Shown here: positions 1 to 9,037 of the stretch, piece after piece | How positions within the stretch are numbered: the stretch's first letter is position 1 | How the letters are laid out: each line of letters starts with the position of its first letter | NCBI GenBank assembly: GCA_009704505.1 | Contig: WLEB01000008.1 | Coordinates: 1 to 33,018 of the forward strand | Length of the DNA stretch: 33,018 bases | Direction: 5' to 3' | DNA from: Actinomycetota bacterium | Lineage (GTDB): Bacteria > Actinomycetota > Actinomycetes > Nanopelagicales > Nanopelagicaceae | The notes under the pieces: model-generated | Seen by the model: the letters and a program-made list of their open reading frames with translations, nothing else | Told to the model about the DNA's origin: nothing | Database searches by the model: none | Program-made: the position numbers and the translations under genes

Positions 1-102
1 CATGCGACGGCCGGACTCGGAAACCTTTACAGTTCCTTCGAATTCACGCTTCTCCTTGCACTTAACGCAGTAAGCGTCACCCTTATATGTCTCTGCTGTC
101 AT
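1..102 (-). CDS. DUF5679-type small zinc-ribbon protein (partial, runs off the window start)
   Basis: Reverse-strand translation from ATG at 102: MTAETYKGDAYCVKCKEKREFEGTVKVSESGRRM. The YCVKCKEKREFEG motif is typical of DUF5679. AGGAGG Shine-Dalgarno lies just upstream (cctcct around 109-114). Confidence 0.85.
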   Translation of the reverse strand, partial: MTAETYKGDAYCVKCKEKREFEGTVKVSESGRRM

Positions 103-203
103 TGCTTTCCTCCTATCGACGCTTACGATCCCGTAGGGATGCTCCCCTTCTGGGGTAGGCGCTCTAGTACGAGATTACTCGCCCCACGCTTGATTAAGCG
201 TAA

Positions 204-818
204 TTACGCACCCTTATTTAGGAGTTTTTTTAGGGCCTCTGGGGCTGTGAGCGCGTTTTCGGCCGCCTCATAGCCCTGTAAATAGGCCTCAGCCTGCCCC
301 TCCAAGGGGAAACGGGCCAAAAGCTGCTTGAACCGTTCTCCATGGTCGAAGTACTCCAAATGGATGGCTTCATGGAAGAGGACATAATCCAAGACGTACT
401 CCGGCGCCCCCTTTAAACGATCTGAGATACGAATGGATCGATCTATCCCTGTGCAAGAGCCCCAGCGCTCGCGCATTGCCCTCCAATTAACCGAAGCAGG
501 TCGTGCCAATATCTCTGGGGCAAACTCAGTAAGCAATTGGCCTGCTCGAATCTGCAAACTTTCTTCACTCATCGTTGCAACGGCCTCTTGAGCGCGAATC
601 TTTGCCACCATTTCTGGAACCATCGCCCGTTCATCGGCCTTGCTCATTCTGGCCGGGATGGAAACAACAATTCGTCCTCCTTGGCGATAGGCCGAAATGT
701 TTTTCTTTCTTCGACTGGATCGGATTACGACGATCTCACCTTCTGTTATCCCAGGCAAGGTCGATTCTTCTAGAGTTTTCTCCACTGAAGATTCTGCCGA
801 GTAATCCGATTGCTGCAT
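204..818 (-). CDS. YgjP/SprT-like (DUF45) metallopeptidase
   Basis: 204 aa ORF with WRAMRERWGSC and an HExxH motif (VLFHEAIHLEYFDHGERF), typical of the DUF45/YgjP family. Confidence 0.85.
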   Translation of the reverse strand: MQQSDYSAESSVEKTLEESTLPGITEGEIVVIRSSRRKKNISAYRQGGRIVVSIPARMSKADERAMVPEMVAKIRAQEAVATMSEESLQIRAGQLLTEFAPEILARPASVNWRAMRERWGSCTGIDRSIRISDRLKGAPEYVLDYVLFHEAIHLEYFDHGERFKQLLARFPLEGQAEAYLQGYEAAENALTAPEALKKLLNKGA

Positions 819-960
819 AAGAAAAAGAATAGGTCATCTCTCAACTAAACCTTGAGAGATTGAGAGAAAACTACGGTGATTTCTTTTCGGTTGTTGAAAC
901 AAATAAGCCTTTATCTGAAGAAATCATGCTTTGTCAACCCAAAAACAGCGCGATGCTTAG

Positions 961-989
961 TTGATTATCGCTTCAAGAACGCTTATTTT
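961..989 (+). promoter_or_regulatory. Candidate sigma70-type promoter for the hairpin RNA at 997-1077
   Basis: TTGATT (961-966), 17-nt spacer, TATTTT (984-989). Predicted start falls around 996, at the base of the hairpin. Confidence 0.4.
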
Positions 990-996
990 ACGGGTA

Positions 997-1077
997 CGAA
1001 CTCCTCGGATAACAGTTCTACGTCAGCAAGGGGAAGGCTGACATAGAGCAAGTGACCGGGGAGTTCGCTTTTGTTTG
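997..1077 (+). ncRNA. Candidate structured small RNA (long imperfect hairpin plus T-rich tail)
   Basis: CGAACTCCTCGG (997-1008) pairs with CCGGGGAGTTCG (1056-1067), 12 bp with one G-U. Inner GTTCTAcGTCAGC (1015-1027) pairs with GCTGACaTAGAGC (1037-1049), one mismatch, loop AAGGGGAAG. A 6x6 internal loop separates the stems. CTTTTGTTTG follows. Confidence 0.45.
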
Positions 1078-1080
1078 AAA

Positions 1081-2397
1081 TTAAATTAAACCTGACAAAT
1101 CATCTGGAATTTCTAAACTCTTCAAGAAACTCTCAGGTGTCAACAAGTCATCTGCATTTGGCAAAATTCCACTCCAGATTCGATCACGTGCTTCAATATC
1201 TTTTAATTCACGAACCTGACGCCAAAATGCAGTTGCCTCACGTGCAAGGCGTGGTGAAACTTGTAATCCTAAGAGCGAAGAAAAAAGCTGTTGTGCTGGC
1301 GCCGACGTTGCACGTCGACGACGTAATGTCTCCTGTAAAGCATTTAAGTTTGGTAGGCGATCTCCTGCAGCTAATGTAACTACTTCTTCACTCCAGCCAT
1401 CTATTAGTGCAAGTGCAGTCTCTAACTTTGTCAGTGCCGCGCGCTGTGCAGGTGTTTCTTGTGGAGTAAAAATCCCGCTATTGAGTGCGATGTTTAAACT
1501 TTCTGGATTGTTCGGATCAAATCCACCGCCCTGTTCAAGAGCGCGTTGAGCCTGCTCCTGAATTGCTTCCATATCAATGTTAATTCCTTTGCCGTAATCA
1601 GTAATTGCAGTACGGATGTATGCAACTAGCCATGGATTATGAGAAAACAAACGTGCAACTGATGCTTCGCGAAGTGCGTGGAAGATTTGAACTTCTTCTA
1701 GGGCAATATCTAGTTCTGTCGACCATTCACGAATATTTTCTGGAACAAGTGCTGGGTATGCAGGATCAAGTAGGGGAAGACCCACATCATGTGCGCCAGT
1801 AACTTTTGATGCTAAAGCACCTATTGCTTGTCCTAACTGTGTAGCGATCAATGAACCAATAAAGGATTTAAGTAGGAGTGAAATCATCTCTACAGGCAGG
1901 GCCATGGCTGGATTCTCATCACTGTGGTCAGAATCGGATTCACCTTCACCAAAAGAGGCTTTATCCAAAAGTTCACTAACTGCAGCGGCTAGACCGATTG
2001 CCAAAGGCTCTACAGAGCTTTGCCAACCAGGCAGCGTGGAGTCGATCCAATCAGTACGAGCCAACACAGCATTTCCCATTTGAGAAGGTTGGGAAACTTG
2101 CGGAAATAAGACTGCTTCATTGAGCCACAACTCGGCAATTGAAAATGCCTGTTGAATTTGAGCCACATCGGTTTGGCCAACGGGAGCCGAACTTTGCGAT
2201 GTCGTGAATTTTTTGGCAACGTCACGGACAATATTTTTTGGCAAAGCTTCATCCGAACCTGTGAATCCAGGTCCATTAATTCCTAGCATCGAAAACTGTT
2301 CTTGGATCTGTTTCTGCATCTGCGCCATCATGGCGGCAAAATCCACAGGTTCTTCAGAACCGTCTGAGTCGCCAGGGGTAAAGCCAAAGTTTGCCAT
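1081..2397 (-). CDS. DUF2342 (PF10103) family protein, usually annotated zinc-dependent metalloprotease
   Basis: 438 aa ORF. Family-like segments: FHALREASVARLFSHNPWL..., LETALALIDGWSEEVV, LQETLRRRRATSAPAQQLFSSLLGLQVSPR, NADDLLTPESF. Confidence 0.85.
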   Translation of the reverse strand: MANFGFTPGDSDGSEEPVDFAAMMAQMQKQIQEQFSMLGINGPGFTGSDEALPKNIVRDVAKKFTTSQSSAPVGQTDVAQIQQAFSIAELWLNEAVLFPQVSQPSQMGNAVLARTDWIDSTLPGWQSSVEPLAIGLAAAVSELLDKASFGEGESDSDHSDENPAMALPVEMISLLLKSFIGSLIATQLGQAIGALASKVTGAHDVGLPLLDPAYPALVPENIREWSTELDIALEEVQIFHALREASVARLFSHNPWLVAYIRTAITDYGKGINIDMEAIQEQAQRALEQGGGFDPNNPESLNIALNSGIFTPQETPAQRAALTKLETALALIDGWSEEVVTLAAGDRLPNLNALQETLRRRRATSAPAQQLFSSLLGLQVSPRLAREATAFWRQVRELKDIEARDRIWSGILPNADDLLTPESFLKSLEIPDDLSGLI

Positions 2398-2513
2398 CTC
2401 TTAATCCTCCCAGTCTTAGAACAATTCTGCATTCTCATTCATTCCCGATTAAGTCACCTTTGTATTACGGCTCACAGCACGCTTACTCTTTCAATCCTTA
2501 GTAAGGTAGGCAC

Positions 2514-2813
2514 ATGTCTAATGCATTTTTAGCTCTTATCTGGTGGGTTGTTCCCGCTATTGGACTTATCGGTGCCCTTGGATACGTATTGTGGGTTACA
2601 AAGTTTCAGAGCAAGTTTCAACATGAAACAAAAAGATCTGTTGATCGCTTTCAACGCTTTCAAGATTCTCTCCGCGATACTCAAGCGCGAGAAGTTAACG
2701 CAGTTAATAACTCAATCTCCACCGAACTCCCAAAACTTTTTGATCAAGAAGAAATTGAACGCGATACCATTGCAAACAATCGTGATGCCCAGCCGAAACC
2801 AACGCAACAATAG
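2514..2813 (+). CDS. Small single-pass membrane protein of unknown function
   Basis: 99 aa ORF with an N-terminal hydrophobic helix (FLALIWWVVPAIGLIGALGYVLWV) and a polar tail. Same strand as the downstream protease. Confidence 0.6.
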   Translation: MSNAFLALIWWVVPAIGLIGALGYVLWVTKFQSKFQHETKRSVDRFQRFQDSLRDTQAREVNAVNNSISTELPKLFDQEEIERDTIANNRDAQPKPTQQ

Positions 2814-2834
2814 AGATCTAGCGCTGATTACCTA

Positions 2835-3632
2835 ATGCGATTTTCACCATTGCCCCGCTTGGTAACTATTACTTTAGGACTTTTCTTTTTACTTGCCACA
2901 ATTGCGCCCCTACCTTTTGCAATTGTTTTGCCCGGAGAGGCACAGAATATTTTTAAAGGTGTGATCACAATAAAATCAACTGAAAACTATCCAGCAACAG
3001 GTCGAATAGATTTGATGTCGATTCGTGTGACTAATCCAGATTCTTGGATCTTTGGACCTGAGATAATTTACTCATGGATTAGTAGTGAGCGCTCTGTTTA
3101 TCCAAAATCTGCAATATTTCCACCTGGTACTAGTTCTAAAGAAGAGCGCAAGCAGGCAAAGGCCGAGATGGTTAGTTCTCAGGATAAAGCGATATTTGCT
3201 GCGGTGAATTATTTACAATCAAACCCAAAGATTATGGCCCCCCAATCTTCATCTGCAGGGGAAGCAGAAAGTATTGGAAAAGAGCGAGCCAATAAACTGG
3301 AAACAAAAAACATTGAATTTAAAGTTAAGGAAACTGGTGGCCCAAGTGGCGGTCTAGTTTTTGCAATTGCATTAGTAGAACTTTTGACTGAGAAAGATGT
3401 TTTGCAAGGAGATCACATCGCAGGAACTGGAACAATTAATTCTCGCGGAATAGTCGGTGGGATCGGTGGCATTAATGAAAAAATCGCATCAGCCCAAAAA
3501 GTAGGAGCTACATTATTTTTTGCTCCAGTCAGTAATGCCTCTGAGATCGCAAATGTCCCAGCCGGCATTAAGGTTATTACCGTTGCTACCTTGGCTCAGG
3601 CAATTTCCTACTTAGAGAACAGCAAAAAGTAG
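2835..3632 (+). CDS. Membrane-anchored Lon-like (S16) protease, YlbL-related, apparently without a PDZ domain
   Basis: N-terminal TM segment. S16 catalytic motifs GGPSGGLVFAIAL (Ser) and HIAGTGTINSRGIVGGIGGINEKI (Lys). Only about 35 aa separate the membrane-proximal part from the S16 domain. Confidence 0.85.
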   Translation: MRFSPLPRLVTITLGLFFLLATIAPLPFAIVLPGEAQNIFKGVITIKSTENYPATGRIDLMSIRVTNPDSWIFGPEIIYSWISSERSVYPKSAIFPPGTSSKEERKQAKAEMVSSQDKAIFAAVNYLQSNPKIMAPQSSSAGEAESIGKERANKLETKNIEFKVKETGGPSGGLVFAIALVELLTEKDVLQGDHIAGTGTINSRGIVGGIGGINEKIASAQKVGATLFFAPVSNASEIANVPAGIKVITVATLAQAISYLENSKK

Positions 3633-3652
3633 TAAAAATCCACCCAACGATA

Positions 3653-3684
3653 GTTCTAAACCCCCAGAGGGTTAGAGATTTTTG
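3653..3684 (+). terminator. Possible intrinsic terminator after the S16 protease gene
   Basis: TCTAAACCC-CCAGA-GGGTTAGA imperfect stem (one bulge) followed by GATTTTT. Confidence 0.4.
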
Positions 3685-3721
3685 GACTTGAAGGTGCGCA
3701 TGGGTGCGATAGTTTTCTCCC

Positions 3722-6571
3722 ATGACTAATACCCCACAGTTCCAACGCCCCAACTTCCAATTTAAGGGACGAAAGAGTCCACTTGCATTGACCTTTGGAA
3801 TCCTTGTAGTTCTTGGAATTCTCTTCACTGCCTTAAGTGGTTTTTATGCAGATTGGTTGTGGTTTAAGTCAGTTGACTTCACAAGCACGTGGTCAACAAT
3901 TCTGGGTACTAAAGCTTTTCTCTTTGTTATCGGTGGATTACTAACCGCTCTTATTGTGATGGCGAATGTATTTATCGCCTATAAGCGCCGACCACTCTAT
4001 GTAACAATGATGGTTGAATCAGATAATCTAGAAAGATATCGCTCACAAGTAGAGCCAATCCGTAAAGGTCTATTCATCGCATTAAGCGTTGCTCTGTTTT
4101 ACTTTGCTGGCTCTGCATCATCACAGTTGTGGAGTACATGGTTGCTATTTCAGAACTCAACAAGTTTTGGCGTAACTGATCCGCAGTTCAACATGGATAT
4201 CTCATTTTTTGCTTTCCGTTTACCTTTTTGGCAATCATTAATTTCTTGGGGAATTACCACCACAGTTCTTGCAATTATTGCATCAGCAATTGTGCATTAT
4301 CTCTACAGTGGTATTCGTCTTCAGGTTCAACAAGATCGCACAACTGTTGCCGCACGTGTGCAGCTTTCAGTACTACTAGGTGTGGTCGTACTACTTAAGG
4401 CAGTTGCTTACTGGTTTGATAGATACGCACTTGCTCTTAAAGAGGGCCGTTTAATTACAGGATTAACGTATACAGATGTCAATGCTGTTTTACCTGCAAA
4501 AGCCATTTTGACTGGTATCGCATTAGTTTGTGCGGTTCTATTCTTTGCAACAATTATTCGTAAATCTTGGATATTGCCTGCAGCTGGCACAGCACTTCTC
4601 GTTGTCTCCTCGGTTTTATTCGCTGGTCTCTATCCAGGAGCAATTCAACAGTTCCAGGTCAAGCCAAGTGAGTCTTCTAAAGAAGCGCCATTTATTCAAA
4701 GAAACATTGACGCAACCCGAGCGGCTTATGGGATTTCAGATGTAACTGTGACTGATTATCAGGCAACCGCTTCAACTAACTCGGGTCAACTTGCAAATGA
4801 TGCTGCCACTATTGCAAATATTCGTTTGATGGATCCAAATGTTCTTTCCTCAACATTCCGCCAACTTCAGCAGATTCGCCCGTATTACAGTTTCCCTCAA
4901 ACTTTGGATATCGATCGTTACACAGTAAATGGTGTAAAGCGCGATGTAGTTGTCGCAGCTCGTGAACTAAATATTGTTGGTAATCCTTCACGTAACTGGA
5001 TCAATGATCACCTTGTTTACACACACGGTTTTGGTTTTGTTGCGGCCTTCGGAAACGAGCGCGACGCAGATGGAAAGCCATCATTTACAGTTGGTGACTT
5101 GCCACCAAAAGGCGCTTTAGGTGAATTCCAACCACGTATTTATTTTGGTGAAAATGTTCCTGATTATTCAATTATTGGTGGAGTCAAAACAGATACACCA
5201 GTGGAGTTTGATTATCCAGATGACTCTTCACCAAATGGCCAGAGAAACTACACTTACACAGGTAAAGGTGGAGTTCCAGTTGGTTCTCTTCTAAACAAGG
5301 CAGTATTTGCACTTAAATATCAAGAGCAAAGAATTTTGCTATCTAACTTGATCAACAAAGATTCAAAGATTCTCTTTGAAAGAAATCCTCGTGATCGCGT
5401 TGCAAAGGTTGCTCCATGGCTAACTCTTGATGGAGATCCATATCCAGCACTTGTTGATGGAAAAGTCCTCTGGATTATTGATGGCTATACAACAAGTGCG
5501 GGCTACCCATACTCACGCAGAACAGTACTTTCAGATGCAATTAATGACACTGTCACTACAAACACTGGTGCATCTGCATTACTTCGAAATCAAAGCATCA
5601 ACTACATTCGAAACTCTGTTAAAGCTACTGTAGATGCCTACGATGGAACAGTTTCCCTTTACACATGGGATGAACAAGATCCTGTTTTGAAAACTTGGGC
5701 AAAAGCATTTCCAAATGCACTACTTCCAAAGAGTGCAATCTCTGAGCAATTAATGGAACATGTCCGCTACCCAGAAGACCTCTTTAGAGTTCAGAGAGAA
5801 ATCTTGAGCTCCTACCATGTTAGAAGCGCAGAAGCTTTCTATGGTGGACAAGATTTCTGGCGTATCCCTCGCGATCCATCAACATTTGGAGCTAACGCCG
5901 GTGCACAACCACCGTATTACTTAACACTTCAAATGCCAGGAACTAAGGCTCCTGTCTTTTCATTAACGACTCCATTTGTACCTCGTGGAGGACGAGAGAA
6001 CCTGTCTGCATTTGCAGTTGTGAACTCAGATGCCGGTCCAGATTATGGAAAGATGTCGGTATTACAGCTTCCAAGAAATACAAACATTGCTGGCCCTTCA
6101 CAGGTAGCATCAAACTTTGAAGCAAAACCTGAAGTTGCAAACTCGCTGTCCCTTCTTCGCCGAGGTGGATCTGATGTTGTTCTGGGTAACTTGTTAACGC
6201 TGCCGGTAGGTGGCGGCTTACTCTACGTTCAACCAGTTTATGTACAGGCCACAGCTAACACATCTGCATATCCACTTTTGCAGAAAGTGCTGGTTTCATT
6301 CGGTGATCAAATTGGATTTGATGACACATTAAAGGGTGCACTTGATCAAGTGTTCTCTGGAAATTCTGGAACTTCTGCAGGTGGCACAACAACTGGCGGA
6401 AGTACAGGATCAACAAACAATTCTTCTCTTGCTAATGCATTAGCTAGTGCAAGGGCTGCATACCAAGATGGATTAGCAGCACTTGCTAATGGAGACTTTG
6501 CTGCTTATGACAGAGCACAAAAGCGATTGAAATCTGCAATCGATGCAGCGATCAACGCACAATCCAGATAA
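3722..6571 (+). CDS. UPF0182 family membrane protein
   Basis: 949 aa with multiple N-terminal TM helices, conserved long extracellular region (YSIIGGVKTDTPVEFDYP, RNPRDRVAKVAPWLTLDGDPYP, YTWDEQDPVLKTWAKAFP), and a Gly/Ser/Thr-rich linker near the C-terminus. Confidence 0.93.
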   Translation: MTNTPQFQRPNFQFKGRKSPLALTFGILVVLGILFTALSGFYADWLWFKSVDFTSTWSTILGTKAFLFVIGGLLTALIVMANVFIAYKRRPLYVTMMVESDNLERYRSQVEPIRKGLFIALSVALFYFAGSASSQLWSTWLLFQNSTSFGVTDPQFNMDISFFAFRLPFWQSLISWGITTTVLAIIASAIVHYLYSGIRLQVQQDRTTVAARVQLSVLLGVVVLLKAVAYWFDRYALALKEGRLITGLTYTDVNAVLPAKAILTGIALVCAVLFFATIIRKSWILPAAGTALLVVSSVLFAGLYPGAIQQFQVKPSESSKEAPFIQRNIDATRAAYGISDVTVTDYQATASTNSGQLANDAATIANIRLMDPNVLSSTFRQLQQIRPYYSFPQTLDIDRYTVNGVKRDVVVAARELNIVGNPSRNWINDHLVYTHGFGFVAAFGNERDADGKPSFTVGDLPPKGALGEFQPRIYFGENVPDYSIIGGVKTDTPVEFDYPDDSSPNGQRNYTYTGKGGVPVGSLLNKAVFALKYQEQRILLSNLINKDSKILFERNPRDRVAKVAPWLTLDGDPYPALVDGKVLWIIDGYTTSAGYPYSRRTVLSDAINDTVTTNTGASALLRNQSINYIRNSVKATVDAYDGTVSLYTWDEQDPVLKTWAKAFPNALLPKSAISEQLMEHVRYPEDLFRVQREILSSYHVRSAEAFYGGQDFWRIPRDPSTFGANAGAQPPYYLTLQMPGTKAPVFSLTTPFVPRGGRENLSAFAVVNSDAGPDYGKMSVLQLPRNTNIAGPSQVASNFEAKPEVANSLSLLRRGGSDVVLGNLLTLPVGGGLLYVQPVYVQATANTSAYPLLQKVLVSFGDQIGFDDTLKGALDQVFSGNSGTSAGGTTTGGSTGSTNNSSLANALASARAAYQDGLAALANGDFAAYDRAQKRLKSAIDAAINAQSR

Positions 6572-6613
6572 GGAACAAATTCACTATTCACAATTTGATC
6601 TTTGTGCATGGAT

Positions 6614-6643
6614 TTGGCCTTTAACTAAGTGTTCCAATAGGAT
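6614..6643 (+). promoter_or_regulatory. Candidate promoter for tRNA-fMet
   Basis: TTGGCC (6614-6619), 18-nt spacer, TAGGAT (6638-6643). The mature tRNA starts at 6655. Confidence 0.4.
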
Positions 6644-6654
6644 TGCTCTACCGA

Positions 6655-6731
<77 letters not shown>

Positions 6732-6743
6732 GTACAAGAAGTG

Positions 6744-6773
6744 AAAAAAGGACCCATATGGGTCCTTTTTTTA
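6744..6773. terminator. Bidirectional intrinsic terminator between tRNA-fMet and copA
   Basis: AAAAAAGGACCC-ATAT-GGGTCCTTTTTTT: perfect stem with A-run and T-run on opposite sides, so it can serve both convergent units. Confidence 0.85.
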
Positions 6774-6793
6774 TGGAAACAAATATTCAGTGT

Positions 6794-9037
6794 TTACTTG
6801 ATGCGAAGAGAATTTGTTACAACAAGAACACTACTCGCAGCCATTGCAGCAGCTGCATATAAAGGTGTGAGTAAGCCAGCAGCTGCTATTGGAAGCCCAA
6901 TCACGTTATAGATCAAAGCCCAGCCCATATTGAGGCGAATTATCTTTATGGTCTTTGTTGAAAGTTTTAATGCTTCGATGACGTTATTGAGACCAGTTTG
7001 CATCAACGTAATGTCGGCGCTATTGATTGCAGTATCAGTACCTGTACCCATTGCCATTGAAAGATCAGCGGCTGTGAGTGCAGCGGCATCATTGATTCCA
7101 TCGCCAATCATTAAGACTGTGTGTCCTTCGGACTTAAGCCTTTGCACGATCTCTAACTTAGTTTCAGGTGTTGCATGGGAAACTACATAGGCCGAATCAA
7201 TACCAACAGCTGATGCCACATTTGCTGCAACCTGCGTGCTATCTCCCGTTACAAGCCAAGGTGTAATACCGCGCGCGCGAAGAGATGTAACTGTTTGAGC
7301 AGCATTGTCTTTGAGTTGATCTCCCACTGCAAAGACTGCTAGTGCAACGCCATCCCATGCTAAAACGGCAACCGTGAATCCATCTGCCTCACCTTGCTCA
7401 ATTGCAGATTTGATTGACGGATGAAAAGCTGTCGCGCTGTGAGCTACAGCTGCAGGAGAGCCAATTAAAACCACTGGAGAGAGATCTGCGATTCGAACAC
7501 GACCTGCAGCACCGGCACCTGGTGTTACAGAAAAGTCACTTACTTCACCTTTACTTGCTCCATTTGATTGTGCGTACTTAGAAATTGAAGAAGCAACTGG
7601 ATGAGAATCAAGTGACTCAATTGCCAACGCCGAGGCGAGAATATTCTTTTCGGTAAGTATTGAAGCAAATGATGCTCCTAGAGTTTTACCTGCATCTAGC
7701 GAGATTGTTGACTGCTGTACATTCATTACACCCTCAGTAAGGGTCCCAGTTTTATCAAATAAAACGGTGTCAACTTTTCGTGCTACTTCTAACGTTCTAG
7801 GTTGGCGAATGACTATTCCGCGCAACGCGCCTCGCCCCGAAGCAACAAGAAGGGCAACAGGAGTTGCCAAACCAAGTGCACATGGGCATGCAATCACTAA
7901 AACCGTAATTGCAATTGAAATCGATTTCGTTAGCGATGAACCCGTGAAATACCACCCAGCAAATGTTCCAATTGCCAATACTGTAACTATCGGTACAAAG
8001 ACAGCACTAATACGATCTGCTAGTCGTTGAATTGGCGCCTTAGTTCCCTGGGCCGTAATAACCATCGATGTAATGCGGGCTAATTCCGTATCACTCCCAA
8101 TTCTTGTTGCCCTAACAATCAAGCGACCGTTGTGATTAAAAGAGGCTCCAATAACCTGAGATCCTGGGCCAACATTAATTGGCTTTGATTCTCCTGTTAA
8201 CATCGAATTATCAACAGAGCTTTCTCCGCTAACAACGACACCATCTGTTGCTATGCGATCGCCAGGGCGGACTTCAAACTCATCGCCAATCTGTAATTGA
8301 TCAATGGAGACGATGAGCGGAAAACCCCCACGAATAATTGTTACATCTTTACTGCCGAGTGCTAGTAGTGATGAAAGAGCACTACTAGCTTTAGCTTTAG
8401 CTCGTGTTTCTAAATAGCGACCAAGAATCACAAAGAAAATTACTCCTGCAGCAACTTCGGTATAAACATCGCCGACGCCTGTTGAATTTGCATAAATTGA
8501 CCATCCGAATGCTGCAAGTGAGCCCATTGAAATCAAATTATCCATAGTCGGATGGAAAAGATTACGTAGCGCAGCTTTATGAATTGGATATGCAACAAAG
8601 ATAACTACAGGCGCACTGAGGGCGATAACTGCCCATGCAGTCGGAGAATAAAGAGGATGTGCAAGAGCAAAATAATCAAGTGCCTCATGAATCCACATAT
8701 CAATCTGATGATGCCAACTCATGACCATGGAAATTGCAACTGCAGGAATAGCAAATATTGATGCAAAAAATAGCGCGCGTGCCGATTTTTTACTGTGAAG
8801 TGTTATGGATTGTGCATCAGCTACAAGTGTTGCTGAATAGCCAGCTTTTTCTACAATCTTAATAAACCCTTTGGCATCCATCTCTGCAGGTGCCAATATG
8901 TGTGCTGTCTCTGTTGCAAAATTTACCGTAGCACTAACACCTTCGATTGAGTTAAGAGCTTTTTCAACGGTATTTACACAGGATGAACATGTCATTCCCT
9001 CTATTGAAAGAGTTGTCGGTTCAAGTGGTGTGCTCAT
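6794..9037 (-). CDS. copA: Copper-translocating P1B-type ATPase
   Basis: 747 aa. HMA domain GMTCSSCVNTVEKAL, CPC transmembrane motif (VIACPCALGLATP), DKTGTLTEG phosphorylation site, MIGDGINDAAAL. Confidence 0.93.
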   Translation of the reverse strand: MSTPLEPTTLSIEGMTCSSCVNTVEKALNSIEGVSATVNFATETAHILAPAEMDAKGFIKIVEKAGYSATLVADAQSITLHSKKSARALFFASIFAIPAVAISMVMSWHHQIDMWIHEALDYFALAHPLYSPTAWAVIALSAPVVIFVAYPIHKAALRNLFHPTMDNLISMGSLAAFGWSIYANSTGVGDVYTEVAAGVIFFVILGRYLETRAKAKASSALSSLLALGSKDVTIIRGGFPLIVSIDQLQIGDEFEVRPGDRIATDGVVVSGESSVDNSMLTGESKPINVGPGSQVIGASFNHNGRLIVRATRIGSDTELARITSMVITAQGTKAPIQRLADRISAVFVPIVTVLAIGTFAGWYFTGSSLTKSISIAITVLVIACPCALGLATPVALLVASGRGALRGIVIRQPRTLEVARKVDTVLFDKTGTLTEGVMNVQQSTISLDAGKTLGASFASILTEKNILASALAIESLDSHPVASSISKYAQSNGASKGEVSDFSVTPGAGAAGRVRIADLSPVVLIGSPAAVAHSATAFHPSIKSAIEQGEADGFTVAVLAWDGVALAVFAVGDQLKDNAAQTVTSLRARGITPWLVTGDSTQVAANVASAVGIDSAYVVSHATPETKLEIVQRLKSEGHTVLMIGDGINDAAALTAADLSMAMGTGTDTAINSADITLMQTGLNNVIEALKLSTKTIKIIRLNMGWALIYNVIGLPIAAAGLLTPLYAAAAMAASSVLVVTNSLRIK

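Noticed and set aside
186-209. Overlapping inverted repeats ACGCTT-GATT-AAGCGT and the 12-nt palindrome GCGTAATTACGC at the end of the DUF45 gene
   Set aside because: No T-run on either strand to make a terminator, and short palindromes occur by chance. An operator is possible but unsupported.
6355-6425. Gly/Ser/Thr-rich low-complexity stretch in the UPF0182 gene
   Set aside because: Reads in frame as a flexible linker before a helical C-terminal tail. No long exact DNA repeats.
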